From assembly GCA_017545365.1 (NCBI GenBank), contig JAFWOP010000140.1:1-20017 (forward strand): a stretch of DNA of 20,017 nucleotides, in the 5' to 3' direction. Source of the stretch: Bacteroidales bacterium. Lineage in GTDB: Bacteria; Bacteroidota; Bacteroidia; Bacteroidales; P3. The position numbers and the translations under genes were made by a program. The notes under the pieces were generated by a model that was given only the letters and a program-made list of their open reading frames with translations, was not told where the DNA came from and did no database searches. Below, piece after piece: positions 1 through 7,692 of the stretch (its first letter is position 1; every line of letters starts with the position of its first letter).

Positions 1-24
1 ATCGAAGATGCTGAATTTCAATAA

Positions 25-50
25 CCCCACACAAGGAACGCAGTGTGGGG
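25..50. repeat. Hairpin with CCCCACAC/GTGTGGGG arms, dispersed intergenic repeat copy 1
   Basis: Perfect 8-bp arms at 25-32 and 43-50 around a 10-base loop. The surrounding framework TCGAAG (2-7), CAATAACCC (19-27), AGTGTGGGGT (42-51) recurs at 5901-5940 in the same orientation. This suggests a dispersed extragenic palindromic repeat rather than a terminator. Confidence 0.6.
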
Positions 51-72
51 TCAACGAAAACCCTACTACTCA

Positions 73-89
73 GCGTCCCGGAGGGACGC
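73..89. repeat. Short palindrome GCGTCCC-GGA-GGGACGC
   Basis: Perfect 7-bp arms (73-79 and 83-89) around a GGA loop. Hairpins of the GTCCC..GGGAC kind are common in intergenic regions of Bacteroidota genomes. No T-run follows on either strand, so a repeat is a better reading than a terminator. Confidence 0.55.
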
Positions 90-406
90 GACAATGGGAA
101 AGATTGGAAAAAAATCAGTCATACTTTATACTAGAGCGATATGTCAAATCATAGTTAAAGTTCTCTCTAAAGTGCAAATTTTCGGCATCATTGGGGAGGA
201 ACAACTAACTGACAAAAGAGAGCCCCGCACAGCAGTGTGGAGGCATGTTTCAGTCATCGTAGGGAGAAACACTTACCCCCGTCCATAAGTCCGAGGTGTA
301 GAAAGGTCTGTGGGCAAAATGCTGATGAGCGACGAACTGCGAAGGTGATGCTGGTTCCTTAGTGGGTTCGACGGGTTGTTTCCGAACAGATTATTCGGTT
401 TGCTCA

Positions 407-1174
407 TCAATGGTTGTTGGGAGAGACGGCGTCTTCGATGTGGGGCGGGATAAGGCCTTGCTCTTGGAGTTTCTTGTAGGTCTTTTCGGCTGCCAGTTGT
501 TCGGCTGCCTTAATGGAGAACTCGATAGCGTGTTCGTTGGGGGTGCCGTCTATTTTAACGCGGACATCATATTGTCGGCGACTTTCTTTCCCTTGATAGA
601 AGGTGCGCTCGACTTCGAAGCTGATTTTCTTGCGGCTTTTCTGCCCCCAATCGATGAGTTTGCTTTTGAAGTTCCATTCGGTATGTGCCATGGCATCGAC
701 ATCGAGGTAGAGGCCAATTATCTTCTTGATGATGACGCGGCGTGTGAAGCGATAACCTTTTTCGAGATAGATGGCACCCACCAGGGCTTCAAAAGCGTCG
801 CCGTCGACAGATTTGAAGATGCCTTGCGACTCGCGGTTGTACTGGATGAGTTGGGATAGACCTATTTTTTGTGCCAGTTTGTTGAGATTGGCACGGCTGA
901 CGAGTTTGGATCGCATCTCGGTCAGATAGCCTTCGCCTTGGTAGGGGTATTTTTTGTAGAGGAATTCTGCCACTACGGCACTCAGAACTGCGTCGCCGAG
1001 GTATTCGAGGCGTTCGTTGTTGATGCGCCATCCTTGTCCCATTTCAAGGGATTTGGAGCGGTGGATGAAAGCAATCTGGTAGAGTTTGGTGTTGCGCGGG
1101 GTGAATCCCAACACGTTTTTGAAAAATAGGTAGAACTCTTTGTTCTCGCCTTTATAACGACAGAAGTTGAACAT
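407..1174 (-). CDS. rnc: Ribonuclease III
   Basis: A 255-residue double-strand-specific endoribonuclease that processes rRNA precursors and structured mRNAs. The signature NERLEYLGDAVL lies at residues 53-64, with the metal-binding acids E57 and D61. The second pair, D126 and E129, is in SVDGDAFEAL. The C-terminal third, from about residue 168, looks like a double-stranded RNA binding domain ending in the AAEQLAAEKTYKKL helix. The catalytic set is complete, so the enzyme should be active. The length is slightly above the usual 220-250. The ATG at 1174 starts 3 bases after the fabF stop codon, so the two are almost certainly cotranscribed. acpP-fabF-rnc is the normal Bacteroidales order. Confidence 0.96.
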   Translation of the reverse strand: MFNFCRYKGENKEFYLFFKNVLGFTPRNTKLYQIAFIHRSKSLEMGQGWRINNERLEYLGDAVLSAVVAEFLYKKYPYQGEGYLTEMRSKLVSRANLNKLAQKIGLSQLIQYNRESQGIFKSVDGDAFEALVGAIYLEKGYRFTRRVIIKKIIGLYLDVDAMAHTEWNFKSKLIDWGQKSRKKISFEVERTFYQGKESRRQYDVRVKIDGTPNEHAIEFSIKAAEQLAAEKTYKKLQEQGLIPPHIEDAVSPNNH

Positions 1175-1177
1175 ACT

Positions 1178-2422
1178 TTAGTACTTGCGGAAAGCCAAAC
1201 AGGCATTGTGTCCGCCGAAACCGAAAGTATTGCTTAGGGCAAAGTCTACGCGCCGATAGGTAGGCTTGTTGAAAGAGAAGTCGAGCGGCTCAATATTGGG
1301 GTCGTCGGTGAAGTGGTTGATGGTGGGATGGACGACATCGTTCTTCACGGACAAGATAGTGGCGACAGCTTCTACAGCACCAGCAGCCCCAAGAAGGTGC
1401 CCTATCATGGATTTGGTAGAGTTAATGGTGATTTTGTGGGCATGTTCTCCGAAAAGGGAGACGATGGCCTTGGGTTCGGAGATATCACCGATGGGGGTGG
1501 AGGTGCCGTGGGAATTGATGTGGTCGACGTCGGACAGCTGCATTCCCGAGTCTTCTACGGCCATGCGCATGGCATTCAACGCCCCGATGCCTTCGGGATG
1601 GGAGGCGGCGATGTGATAGGCATCGGCACTGAGACCTGTGCCTGTTATCTCGGCATATATTTTGGCGCCACGTGCTTTGGCATGCTCCAATTCTTCGAGG
1701 ATAAGGGCGCCTGCTCCTTCGCCGAGGACGAAGCCGTCGCGGTCCTTGTCGAAAGGACGAGAGGCTGTGAGGGGGTCGTCGTTGCGGAGAGAAAGAGCCT
1801 GCATGGAGGAGAATCCTCCGATTCCTGCTTCGATGATGGCAGCCTCGCTACCACCAGTGACAAAGATGTCGGCCTTGCCCATACGGATGAGCATGAACGC
1901 ATCGTTTATGGCCATGGCTGATGAGGCACAGGCTGCGGAGGTGGAGTAGTTGGGCCCGCGGAACCCATATTTGATGGATATTTGACCAGCACAGATGTCG
2001 GTGATGGTCTTCGTGACAAAGAAAGGACTGAACCGTGGAACAGAGTGAGAGTTGGCAAAAGCCACCAACTCGTCCTGAAAGGTTTTGCATCCCCCCATAC
2101 CGGTGCCGAAGATAACGCCGATACGGTCTTTGTTGAGGTGTTCTATGTCAAGACCCGCATCGCTGATGGCTTCGTCGGCTGCCACCATCCCATACTGGGT
2201 GAAAGGGTCAAGTTTGCGGATTTCTTTCTTGTCAAAATGCTCGTCGGGGTTGAATCCTTTGAGCTCGGCCGCGATGCGGCATTTAAAGTTGGAGGAATCA
2301 AAGCGCGAAATCAGGCTTGCGCCACTTACTCCTCGCAATAATGCATCCCAATACTGGGGGACATTATTACCAATAGGAGTAAGTGTGCCTAGCCCTGTGA
2401 CTACAACTCGTTTTAAATTCAT
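1178..2422 (-). CDS. fabF: 3-oxoacyl-[acyl-carrier-protein] synthase II (KAS II)
   Basis: A 414-residue condensing enzyme that extends acyl-ACP with malonyl-ACP in cytoplasmic type II fatty acid synthesis. The catalytic triad is complete: nucleophile C165 in STSAACASS, H305 in NSHGTSTPIGD, and H342 in STKSMIGHLLGAAGA, with the conserved lysine K337 just before it. The start is taken at the ATG at 2422. One codon upstream in frame is TTG, a less likely start. It follows acpP by 17 bases and precedes rnc by 3, so carrier protein and synthase are made together. Length matches the FabF family. Confidence 0.97.
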   Translation of the reverse strand: MNLKRVVVTGLGTLTPIGNNVPQYWDALLRGVSGASLISRFDSSNFKCRIAAELKGFNPDEHFDKKEIRKLDPFTQYGMVAADEAISDAGLDIEHLNKDRIGVIFGTGMGGCKTFQDELVAFANSHSVPRFSPFFVTKTITDICAGQISIKYGFRGPNYSTSAACASSAMAINDAFMLIRMGKADIFVTGGSEAAIIEAGIGGFSSMQALSLRNDDPLTASRPFDKDRDGFVLGEGAGALILEELEHAKARGAKIYAEITGTGLSADAYHIAASHPEGIGALNAMRMAVEDSGMQLSDVDHINSHGTSTPIGDISEPKAIVSLFGEHAHKITINSTKSMIGHLLGAAGAVEAVATILSVKNDVVHPTINHFTDDPNIEPLDFSFNKPTYRRVDFALSNTFGFGGHNACLAFRKY

Positions 2423-2439
2423 CAAGTTGGAGCAGAAAT

Positions 2440-2676
2440 TTATTTCTGTGCTTTTTCGATGAAATTGACGGCATCGCCAACGGTTACAATCTTTTCAGCT
2501 TCCTCATCGGGGATTTGGATATCGAATTCTTTTTCGAGTTCCATAATCAATTCGACAGTGTCCAAAGAGTCAGCGCCAAGATCATTAGTGAAGCTGGCTT
2601 CAAGCGTAACATCTTTTTCATCAACACCGAGCTTATCAACAATGATAGCTTTTACTTTCGTTGCAATTTCAGACAT
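2440..2676 (-). CDS. acpP: Acyl carrier protein
   Basis: A 78-residue acidic helical protein that carries growing fatty acyl chains on a 4'-phosphopantetheine arm. The attachment serine is S37 in the classic [10 protein letters not shown] motif. It is a cytoplasmic partner of FabF and the other Fab enzymes. It is the first gene of the acpP-fabF-rnc operon, with 17 bases to fabF. The upstream region to purN is 303 bases, so the promoter for this highly expressed operon should lie there. Confidence 0.98.
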   Translation of the reverse strand: MSEIATKVKAIIVDKLGVDEKDVTLEASFTNDLGADSLDTVELIMELEKEFDIQIPDEEAEKIVTVGDAVNFIEKAQK

Positions 2677-2979
2677 GTTTATTTAATTTTTTAAGTTTAA
2701 CAAGGTGCAAAGAAACGAAAAAAAACTCATATAATGATATTTTTTAACTATTTTTCTTCAATGCTATATCGGTAATTACAATATTTTGAAGAGATTACGA
2801 TTATAAAAAAACGGCTTTATTCCGATTTCATATAGTGGAAAATGATGCAATACGTGCTGTTTCTGAGAGTGAAATTTGTTAATTTTGGCTAGTTTGCTGA
2901 TGCCAGAAATGTTAAATTTTGTGGAAATACAACAAATTGAGACATTTAGCGTTATTTGGAATAAAAAGAAACAGTAATA
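2677..2979. other. Divergent promoter region between acpP and purN
   Basis: AT-rich intergenic stretch that must hold promoters for both directions. Only one box near the consensus is visible, facing acpP (2708-2715, annotated separately). No good TTTG-N19-TAnnTTTG pair was found facing purN. No RNA gene, repeat or small ORF of note is seen. Confidence 0.5.
2708..2715 (-). promoter_or_regulatory. Possible -7 box for acpP-fabF-rnc
   Basis: On the minus strand this reads TTTCTTTG followed by CA. That is one base from the Bacteroidota -7 consensus TAnnTTTG and resembles the TATCTTTGCA boxes elsewhere in the window. No matching -33 TTTG is seen at the expected distance. It lies about 32 bases ahead of the acpP ATG. 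Confidence 0.35.
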
Positions 2980-3546
2980 ATGATAAAGTTAGCAATTTTG
3001 GCCTCGGGCAATGGCACAAATGCTCAGCGCATTAGCGAATATTTTGCCGATAATGCAGACATCAAAGTGGAATGCATCATTTATAACCGTAAAGATGCTT
3101 TTGTTGCGGTGAGAGCAGCAAAACTGGGTATTCCAGCCATATATTTTAATAGGAAGGACTTCTATGAGAATGGAAATGTTTTGTCATTCTTACAGGAGCA
3201 CCAGATAGATTGGGTGATATTGGCGGGCTTTCTTTGGCTTGTACCCGAAGATATATTGAACGCGTTCCCCAACCATATTATTAATATACACCCTGCGTTG
3301 CTCCCAAATTATGGCGGCAAGGGGATGTATGGTCATCATGTTCATGAAGCTGTGATTGCCCACCATGAAAAGGAAAGCGGCATAACTATTCATATTGTAG
3401 ATAACAATTATGACAGGGGCACTATCTTGTTCCAGACCAAATGCCAGCTGACCGATGCGGATACGCCGGATACGCTGGCAGAGAAGATTCACCTACTAGA
3501 GCAAGAATATTTCCCAATAGTTATTGAGAAAACCGTAACGAGATGA
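2980..3546 (+). CDS. purN: Phosphoribosylglycinamide formyltransferase
   Basis: A 188-residue folate-dependent enzyme that formylates GAR with 10-formyl-tetrahydrofolate in step 3 of purine synthesis. The catalytic residues match the E. coli enzyme: N102 and H104 in INIHPALLPNYGGKG, and D145 in VDNNYDRG. The N-terminal LAILASGNGTN segment is the phosphate-binding start of the fold. Length is normal (about 190-210). It is divergent from acpP, as in other Bacteroidales. The stop codon overlaps the ATG of the downstream glycosyltransferase (ATGA at 3543-3546), which implies translational coupling. Confidence 0.95.
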   Translation: MIKLAILASGNGTNAQRISEYFADNADIKVECIIYNRKDAFVAVRAAKLGIPAIYFNRKDFYENGNVLSFLQEHQIDWVILAGFLWLVPEDILNAFPNHIINIHPALLPNYGGKGMYGHHVHEAVIAHHEKESGITIHIVDNNYDRGTILFQTKCQLTDADTPDTLAEKIHLLEQEYFPIVIEKTVTR

Positions 3547-4676
3547 ATATAGGTGTAAACACCAGGCTGTTGCTTGCTGGCAAGATGGATGGTATTGGCT
3601 GGTTTACAGCCGAAACATTGAGACGCATTGTAGTCAACCATCCGGAGGATGAGTTCTACTTCTTTTTTGACAGGAAGCCGGATGCGCGCTTTGTGTATGC
3701 ATCTAATGTGCATCCTGTGGTATTATGTCCTCAGGCACGCCATCCCATATTGTGGTATCTTTTCTTCCAATGCAGCATACCGTATGCGCTGAAACGGCAC
3801 AAGATTGACCTTTTCCTTTCCCCCGATGGTTATACTTCGCTCGATGTCAAGACGCCTACCTTGACGGTTATTCATGATATCAATTTTGAACATGGGGCGG
3901 ATTATTTGAAGCCGTCGCATCAGCGATATATGACTTATTTCTCCCCACAATTCGCACGTTATAGCACACGCCTGGCAACGGTTTCGCAGTTTTCAAAAAA
4001 GGATATAGTAGAGACTTACCATATCGACCCGAAGAAGATTGATGTGGTGTATGACGGTGCGCATGAGGGATATCGGCCCCTTACGGCACAGGAGAAAAAA
4101 GAGACGCGAGAGCAGTATTCTGATGGTTGCCGCTACTTTATTTTTATCAGCACCATCTTGAAAAGAAAGAATCTGGCGACCTTGCTTACTGCTTTTGATT
4201 GCTTCAAGAAAGATGATGCGGAGGATACCAAATTAGTCGTTGTAGGGCACAAGGTATGGTGGCAGGACGAGCTGGCAAAAGCCTATCAGCAGATGAGTCA
4301 CAAGGAGGATGTCATCTTTATTGGGAGGGCTGAACCGGAGGTCTTGGCGCGGTTGTTAGGGGCTGCTGAGGCTTTGGTGTACCCTTCTCTGTATGAAGGA
4401 TTCGGTATCCCAATCTTGGAGGCGTTTGAGGCAGAGGTTCCGGTTATCACATCTAACTGCACATCCATGCCAGAGGTGGCAGGGGACGCAGCGATACTTG
4501 TTGAACCTACTCATGTGGAAGCACTGACCAAAGCCCTTTCTGATGTCGTGAGTGACCCGTCGCTGGCCGGGCAGTTGGTGGCACGAGGCCGCGTTCAACG
4601 CACGCAGTTCAGCTGGGACATCACTGCAGAGAGGTTATGGGAGAGCATGATGAAAACGCTCGAACCAACAGCATGA
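3543..4676 (+). CDS. Family 4 glycosyltransferase (GT-B fold)
   Basis: A 377-residue glycosyltransferase of the group 1/GT4 kind, which moves a sugar from a nucleotide donor and retains the anomeric configuration. The N-terminal half starts MNIGVNTRLLL with the glycine-rich turn MDGIGWFT. The C-terminal donor-binding half has FISTILKRKNLATLL and the EX7E motif, with E285 and E293 inside YEGFGIPILEAFE. No membrane segment is apparent, so it is probably cytosolic or peripheral. Donor and acceptor cannot be read from the sequence. Capsule, LPS or protein glycosylation are all possible. It overlaps purN by 4 bases upstream and the OmpA-family gene by 4 bases downstream, so all three are likely one transcript. 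Confidence 0.9.
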   Translation: MNIGVNTRLLLAGKMDGIGWFTAETLRRIVVNHPEDEFYFFFDRKPDARFVYASNVHPVVLCPQARHPILWYLFFQCSIPYALKRHKIDLFLSPDGYTSLDVKTPTLTVIHDINFEHGADYLKPSHQRYMTYFSPQFARYSTRLATVSQFSKKDIVETYHIDPKKIDVVYDGAHEGYRPLTAQEKKETREQYSDGCRYFIFISTILKRKNLATLLTAFDCFKKDDAEDTKLVVVGHKVWWQDELAKAYQQMSHKEDVIFIGRAEPEVLARLLGAAEALVYPSLYEGFGIPILEAFEAEVPVITSNCTSMPEVAGDAAILVEPTHVEALTKALSDVVSDPSLAGQLVARGRVQRTQFSWDITAERLWESMMKTLEPTA

Positions 4677-5860
4677 GGAGGCACTGGATTACATTGGGGT
4701 TGATGTTGGCTCTTACAAGATTTGTGGGAGCCCAGGGGGACGTGGCTCCCGACAGCTCTAGGTATGTTAATCTCGTTTATAACGGTTCCTTTGAGGAGTA
4801 TAGGCATTGTCCAAAGCGTGTTGACGCTGTCGGGATTCTGACATTGGTGGAAGGATGGTATCAGCCCACCCGCGGAAGTGCCGATTATTTCAACGTTTGT
4901 GGTAGCCGCGAGTGTGGAGTTCCGAACAATAAATTGGGCCAGCAGATGCCCCATGATGGGGATGGATACTGCGGCATTTATTGCAGCAAGAACGACTACA
5001 GAGAATACCTTCAAACCAAGCTACGCCGAAAACTACATAAGGGCGACAGCATACAGCTCTCTTTCTGGGTCAGCCTTTCGGAAGAATCAACAGGGAGTGT
5101 GGCCACTTTGGGAGGGTTGTTTACACGAGAGAGCATCAGCGATACGGTAAGGACTCTTTTCTTGAAGAAAGAATACGTCAAGATAACAGATGAGATAACG
5201 CAGACAATCGCCCAGCCTTTCGTTCCTCAAGTGGTTAATGATATCGGTGCCCCATTGCTGGACACAAAAGGGTGGCAATGCGTCACCGGTGTCTTTGTGG
5301 CCGAGGGAGGGGAGCAGTACATTACTTTGGGCAATTTCAATACGGCAGAGCTGTCGGGTTATATGGACCCCGATTCGCTCACAAAACTCCTCCCAGGGGC
5401 TTATTATTATATCGACGATGTGACAGTAACATGCCTGAACTGTAAGCCGCCTGTTGCCGATGACATGAATGTTGACTCTTCGTATCTCACCAAGGAACAG
5501 CCGGAGTTTGCGGTAGGCAGCACATTCGTATTAAAAGACATCTTTTTCGAGTTTGATAAAAGCACGATACTTCAGCAGTCGTATTTCGAGCTGATGAGGC
5601 TTATTTCATTATTGAACACCTATCCCGAGATGCGCATCGAGATAGGGGGGCACACGGACGGAAAGGGTTCGGACAGCTATAACCAGCGGCTTTCGGAGAA
5701 TAGAGCAAAGGCAGTGTCGGACTACTTGATTTCGAAAGGTGTGAGCGAAAAACGTTTACAATATAAAGGATATGGGAAGAATCGTCCGATTGATACGAAC
5801 GATACCGAGGAGGGCAGGGCAAATAACCGGCGTGTTGAATTCAAGATTCTAGGCATCTAA
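4673..5860 (+). CDS. OmpA-family envelope protein with N-terminal lectin-like domain
   Basis: Secreted protein of 395 residues. The start is placed at the ATG at 4673, which overlaps the upstream stop (ATGA). It gives a clean signal peptide, MRRHWITLGLMLALTRFVGA, that an upstream in-frame ATG at 4637 would spoil. After the signal comes a roughly 240-residue domain beginning NLVYNGSFEEY, with YREYLQ, SFWVSL and a late YYYIDDVTV strand. This resembles the beta-sandwich domains found ahead of OmpA domains in Bacteroidota. From about residue 288 to 394 is a peptidoglycan-binding OmpA C-domain (FFEFDKSTI, IGGHTDGKGS, NNRRVEFKI). It is probably outer-membrane-associated or periplasmic and tethered to peptidoglycan. 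The ligand of the N-terminal domain is unknown. Confidence 0.85.
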   Translation: MRRHWITLGLMLALTRFVGAQGDVAPDSSRYVNLVYNGSFEEYRHCPKRVDAVGILTLVEGWYQPTRGSADYFNVCGSRECGVPNNKLGQQMPHDGDGYCGIYCSKNDYREYLQTKLRRKLHKGDSIQLSFWVSLSEESTGSVATLGGLFTRESISDTVRTLFLKKEYVKITDEITQTIAQPFVPQVVNDIGAPLLDTKGWQCVTGVFVAEGGEQYITLGNFNTAELSGYMDPDSLTKLLPGAYYYIDDVTVTCLNCKPPVADDMNVDSSYLTKEQPEFAVGSTFVLKDIFFEFDKSTILQQSYFELMRLISLLNTYPEMRIEIGGHTDGKGSDSYNQRLSENRAKAVSDYLISKGVSEKRLQYKGYGKNRPIDTNDTEEGRANNRRVEFKILGI

Positions 5861-5900
5861 ATTAGTCTCTTCACGATTAGAAGGAGTTCTACAAATTGCC

Positions 5901-5940
5901 TCGAAGGCATGCCCAATAACCCTTACTTATAGTGTGGGGT
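5901..5940. repeat. Dispersed intergenic repeat copy 2
   Basis: Shares TCGAAG, CAATAACCC (5914-5922) and AGTGTGGGGT (5931-5940), in the same order and orientation, with the repeat at 2-51. The left arm has decayed, so the hairpin is weaker than in copy 1. It also contains the small palindrome GCCT-CGA-AGGC at 5899-5909. It sits 40 bases after the OmpA-family stop codon. Confidence 0.5.
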
Positions 5941-6013
5941 AAGTCCGGCAGCGTGTTGGCGATACGCGCTTTCAATAATGAATTAATAGAAATCCACCCG
6001 TCATAAGAAAAGC

Positions 6014-6044
6014 AAGAGGCGACTCATTTGATGAGCCGCCTCTT
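6014..6044 (-). terminator. Intrinsic terminator of the OmpA gene
   Basis: 14-bp stem (6014-6027 with 6031-6044) around a 3-base loop. In the minus-strand RNA the single odd pair is a G-U wobble, whereas in the plus-strand RNA it would be a mismatch, so the minus strand is favoured. A T-rich tail (GCTTTTCTTATG) follows on the minus strand. It lies 22 bases past the stop codon at 6066. Confidence 0.85.
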
Positions 6045-6065
6045 GAGGTTAAGTATTATTATTAA

Positions 6066-7397
6066 CTATTCAATAACGCGATAGAAGGAAACACGACGGT
6101 TGAGTTCGTAGTGGATGTCGCCAAAGGCAACGGTCTTACCCTTCCAGTCAACAGTGAGGCGGTCGGGATCGATACCATACTTCTTAACCATGATGCGCTT
6201 GACTTCTTCAGCACGCTTCTGGGAGAGCTTCATGTTGTACTCGTCGGAAGCAGTGTAGTCGCAGAAACCAACAATGGTCAGTTTCACATCGGGGTTGTCC
6301 TTCATGATACGAGAGATGGCTTTAACCTTGATCATTTCGGAATCGGTCACGTGCCAAGAATCGTTAGGATAGAGGACCGAGAAAGGAATAGCGTAGTAAG
6401 TCAGCTGGTCATTCTTAAGCTGGTCAAGAACACCGCTCAAGCTGTCGGAAACGCGCTGAGCTTTGGCCAAAGCCTCACGTCTGATTCTCTCATTCTCTTC
6501 ATTGAGCTGGTTAATCTGATCTCTGAGTTTCTGCTCGTCGTTCTTCACAACGGTAACTTCTTTCTTCAGATTGTCGTTCTCCTCTTCGAGGGCATCCATC
6601 TGCTCCTTGGTAACAAGAGCGCGCTGGGCGAGAAGCTCCTGGTCAGCAGCGGTAACGCCGAAGTTGAAGATGTAGCCAACAGTGGCAAGGAAGTCGGTGT
6701 GGTGGAAACCAACGCGAGTACCGTCATTATTTTTCTTCCAAAATGCAGGAGCATCGGCAATGACATCGGACTCAAGTTCGCAGAAAATGGAACTTCTGTC
6801 GGTAACTTTATAGCTGAAACCAAGACCACCGTCAAGTTGAATACCAGCTCTATACATAGCACGAGCCTCATTACCACTAAAAGCAATTCCACCACCAGCG
6901 AACAAATATAGGTTACCACGACGTTCGGGATTCCAGTTGTGGAAGCTGTTGTTCAACGACAGAAGGAACTCAGCAGTTAGGGCGCTGTGTTGGTCCATTG
7001 ACTGATATAAGGTCTCTTTTATGGTACCGTCATCATTCTTTTTTATAATAGGAGCCACACCCCACGTACCTCTTGCAAGTGTTGCTGCATCATTGTTATT
7101 GCAGCCCCAGAATAGGCTAGGATACACATAGCGGAAACGCAGATATGCACCGCGGTCAACCTCTTTCTGCAAAATAATACCGAGACCGGCGTTAAAGCCA
7201 CTACCAAAAGCGGGATTCTCGATACCATTGAACTGATAGGCATCCGGCTGAGCCATGAACGACCCACTGATACCGATGCCCCAATTGCTCCAAAAACCAT
7301 ACTGAGGATATTCGGCAACCTCGTTTTGAGCAAATGTATTGCCTGCAAAAGTGAACAGGCAGAGCAATACTGCGATTTTTGATACTTTTTTCAACAT
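6066..7397 (-). CDS. OmpA-family outer membrane protein with coiled-coil linker
   Basis: 443 residues from the ATG at 7397, which opens the signal peptide MLKKVSKIAVLLCLFTFAG and ends at NTFAQ. The frame runs 38 codons further upstream, but that stretch is Lys-rich, crosses the promoter and is not coding. Residues about 25-260 look like an outer membrane beta-barrel rich in aromatic and glycine strands. Residues about 263-333 form a heptad-like coiled coil (ALEEENDNLKKEV, LRDQINQLNEEN). Residues 334-443 are an OmpA peptidoglycan-binding domain with VGFCDYTAS in place of the common GHTD and the closing ELNRRVSFYRV. It resembles the major OmpA-like proteins of Bacteroidales that anchor the outer membrane to the wall. 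It is monocistronic with a strong promoter and terminator, suggesting high expression. Confidence 0.9.
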   Translation of the reverse strand: MLKKVSKIAVLLCLFTFAGNTFAQNEVAEYPQYGFWSNWGIGISGSFMAQPDAYQFNGIENPAFGSGFNAGLGIILQKEVDRGAYLRFRYVYPSLFWGCNNNDAATLARGTWGVAPIIKKNDDGTIKETLYQSMDQHSALTAEFLLSLNNSFHNWNPERRGNLYLFAGGGIAFSGNEARAMYRAGIQLDGGLGFSYKVTDRSSIFCELESDVIADAPAFWKKNNDGTRVGFHHTDFLATVGYIFNFGVTAADQELLAQRALVTKEQMDALEEENDNLKKEVTVVKNDEQKLRDQINQLNEENERIRREALAKAQRVSDSLSGVLDQLKNDQLTYYAIPFSVLYPNDSWHVTDSEMIKVKAISRIMKDNPDVKLTIVGFCDYTASDEYNMKLSQKRAEEVKRIMVKKYGIDPDRLTVDWKGKTVAFGDIHYELNRRVSFYRVIE

Positions 7398-7445
7398 ATT
7401 GGTATACTTTTTGTTATAATTAATATTTCCTTGTGTTTCAAATTG

Positions 7446-7476
7446 CAAAATTACACATTTTTTTTTACTCACCAAA
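7446..7476 (-). promoter_or_regulatory. Bacteroidota promoter of the OmpA gene
   Basis: On the minus strand: TTTG (7476-7473), a 19-base spacer, then TAATTTTG (7453-7446), an exact TTTG-N19-TAnnTTTG match. Transcription should start near 7440, giving a leader of roughly 40 bases ahead of the ATG at 7397. This also argues against the longer reading frame, whose first codons would lie upstream of the transcript. Confidence 0.75.
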
Positions 7477-7624
7477 CTTTTTTTTTCAAAATCACTTTTT
7501 CGGTCACACAAAAACTTATAAACAAGTTATCAACTGGCCTCTTTGTGAAGAAATAACGGCGCACGAATAGGATGATAGACAATGTGATGTGGTGCTCAAT
7601 ATATATACATTTTAATATTTATTA

Positions 7625-7654
7625 TTGCTGAATGTTTTTTTTTTCGTATCTTTG
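7625..7654 (+). promoter_or_regulatory. Bacteroidota promoter of pgi
   Basis: TTG (7625-7627), a 19-base T-rich spacer, then TATCTTTG (7647-7654) followed by CA. This fits the -33/-7 elements used by the main sigma factor in Bacteroidota. The expected start near 7660 leaves a leader of about 33 bases to the pgi ATG. Confidence 0.75.
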
Positions 7655-7692
7655 CAAGCAGAAATGTTGTTAATAACTTAACTCAATCGAAA

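Larger units (their letters stand above)
1..406. other. Non-coding region with hairpin repeats and possible structured-RNA remnant
   Basis: No convincing gene is seen. An open frame at 43-288 has no recognisable protein features and runs through a hairpin, so it was not accepted. The stretch holds two short palindromes (annotated separately) and, from about 235 to 380, sequence with a group II intron flavour (see findings). A 5-bp inverted repeat, CCGAA at 382-386 and TTCGG at 394-398, lies just beyond the rnc stop. It is too weak and lacks a T-run, so it is not called a terminator. In many Bacteroides relatives pfkA sits next to rnc; it is not present here. Confidence 0.6.

Noticed and set aside
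43..288. 81-codon open frame on the plus strand near the left edge
   Set aside because: It starts next to a hairpin repeat, has no recognisable motif or sensible composition, and shows features of non-coding DNA instead.
382..398. Terminator for the acpP-fabF-rnc operon
   Set aside because: The stem is only 5 bp with a 7-base loop and no T-run follows on the minus strand.
362..859. 165-codon open frame opposite rnc
   Set aside because: It is antisense to the complete RNase III gene, whose motifs are intact; composition is that of a complementary-strand shadow.
1313..1921. 202-codon open frame opposite fabF
   Set aside because: It is antisense to fabF, Gly/Asp-rich in the way expected for the complement of a coding frame, without any known domain.
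7398..7511. Upstream 38-codon extension of the OmpA gene
   Set aside because: It runs through the promoter boxes at 7446-7476 and would bury the signal peptide.
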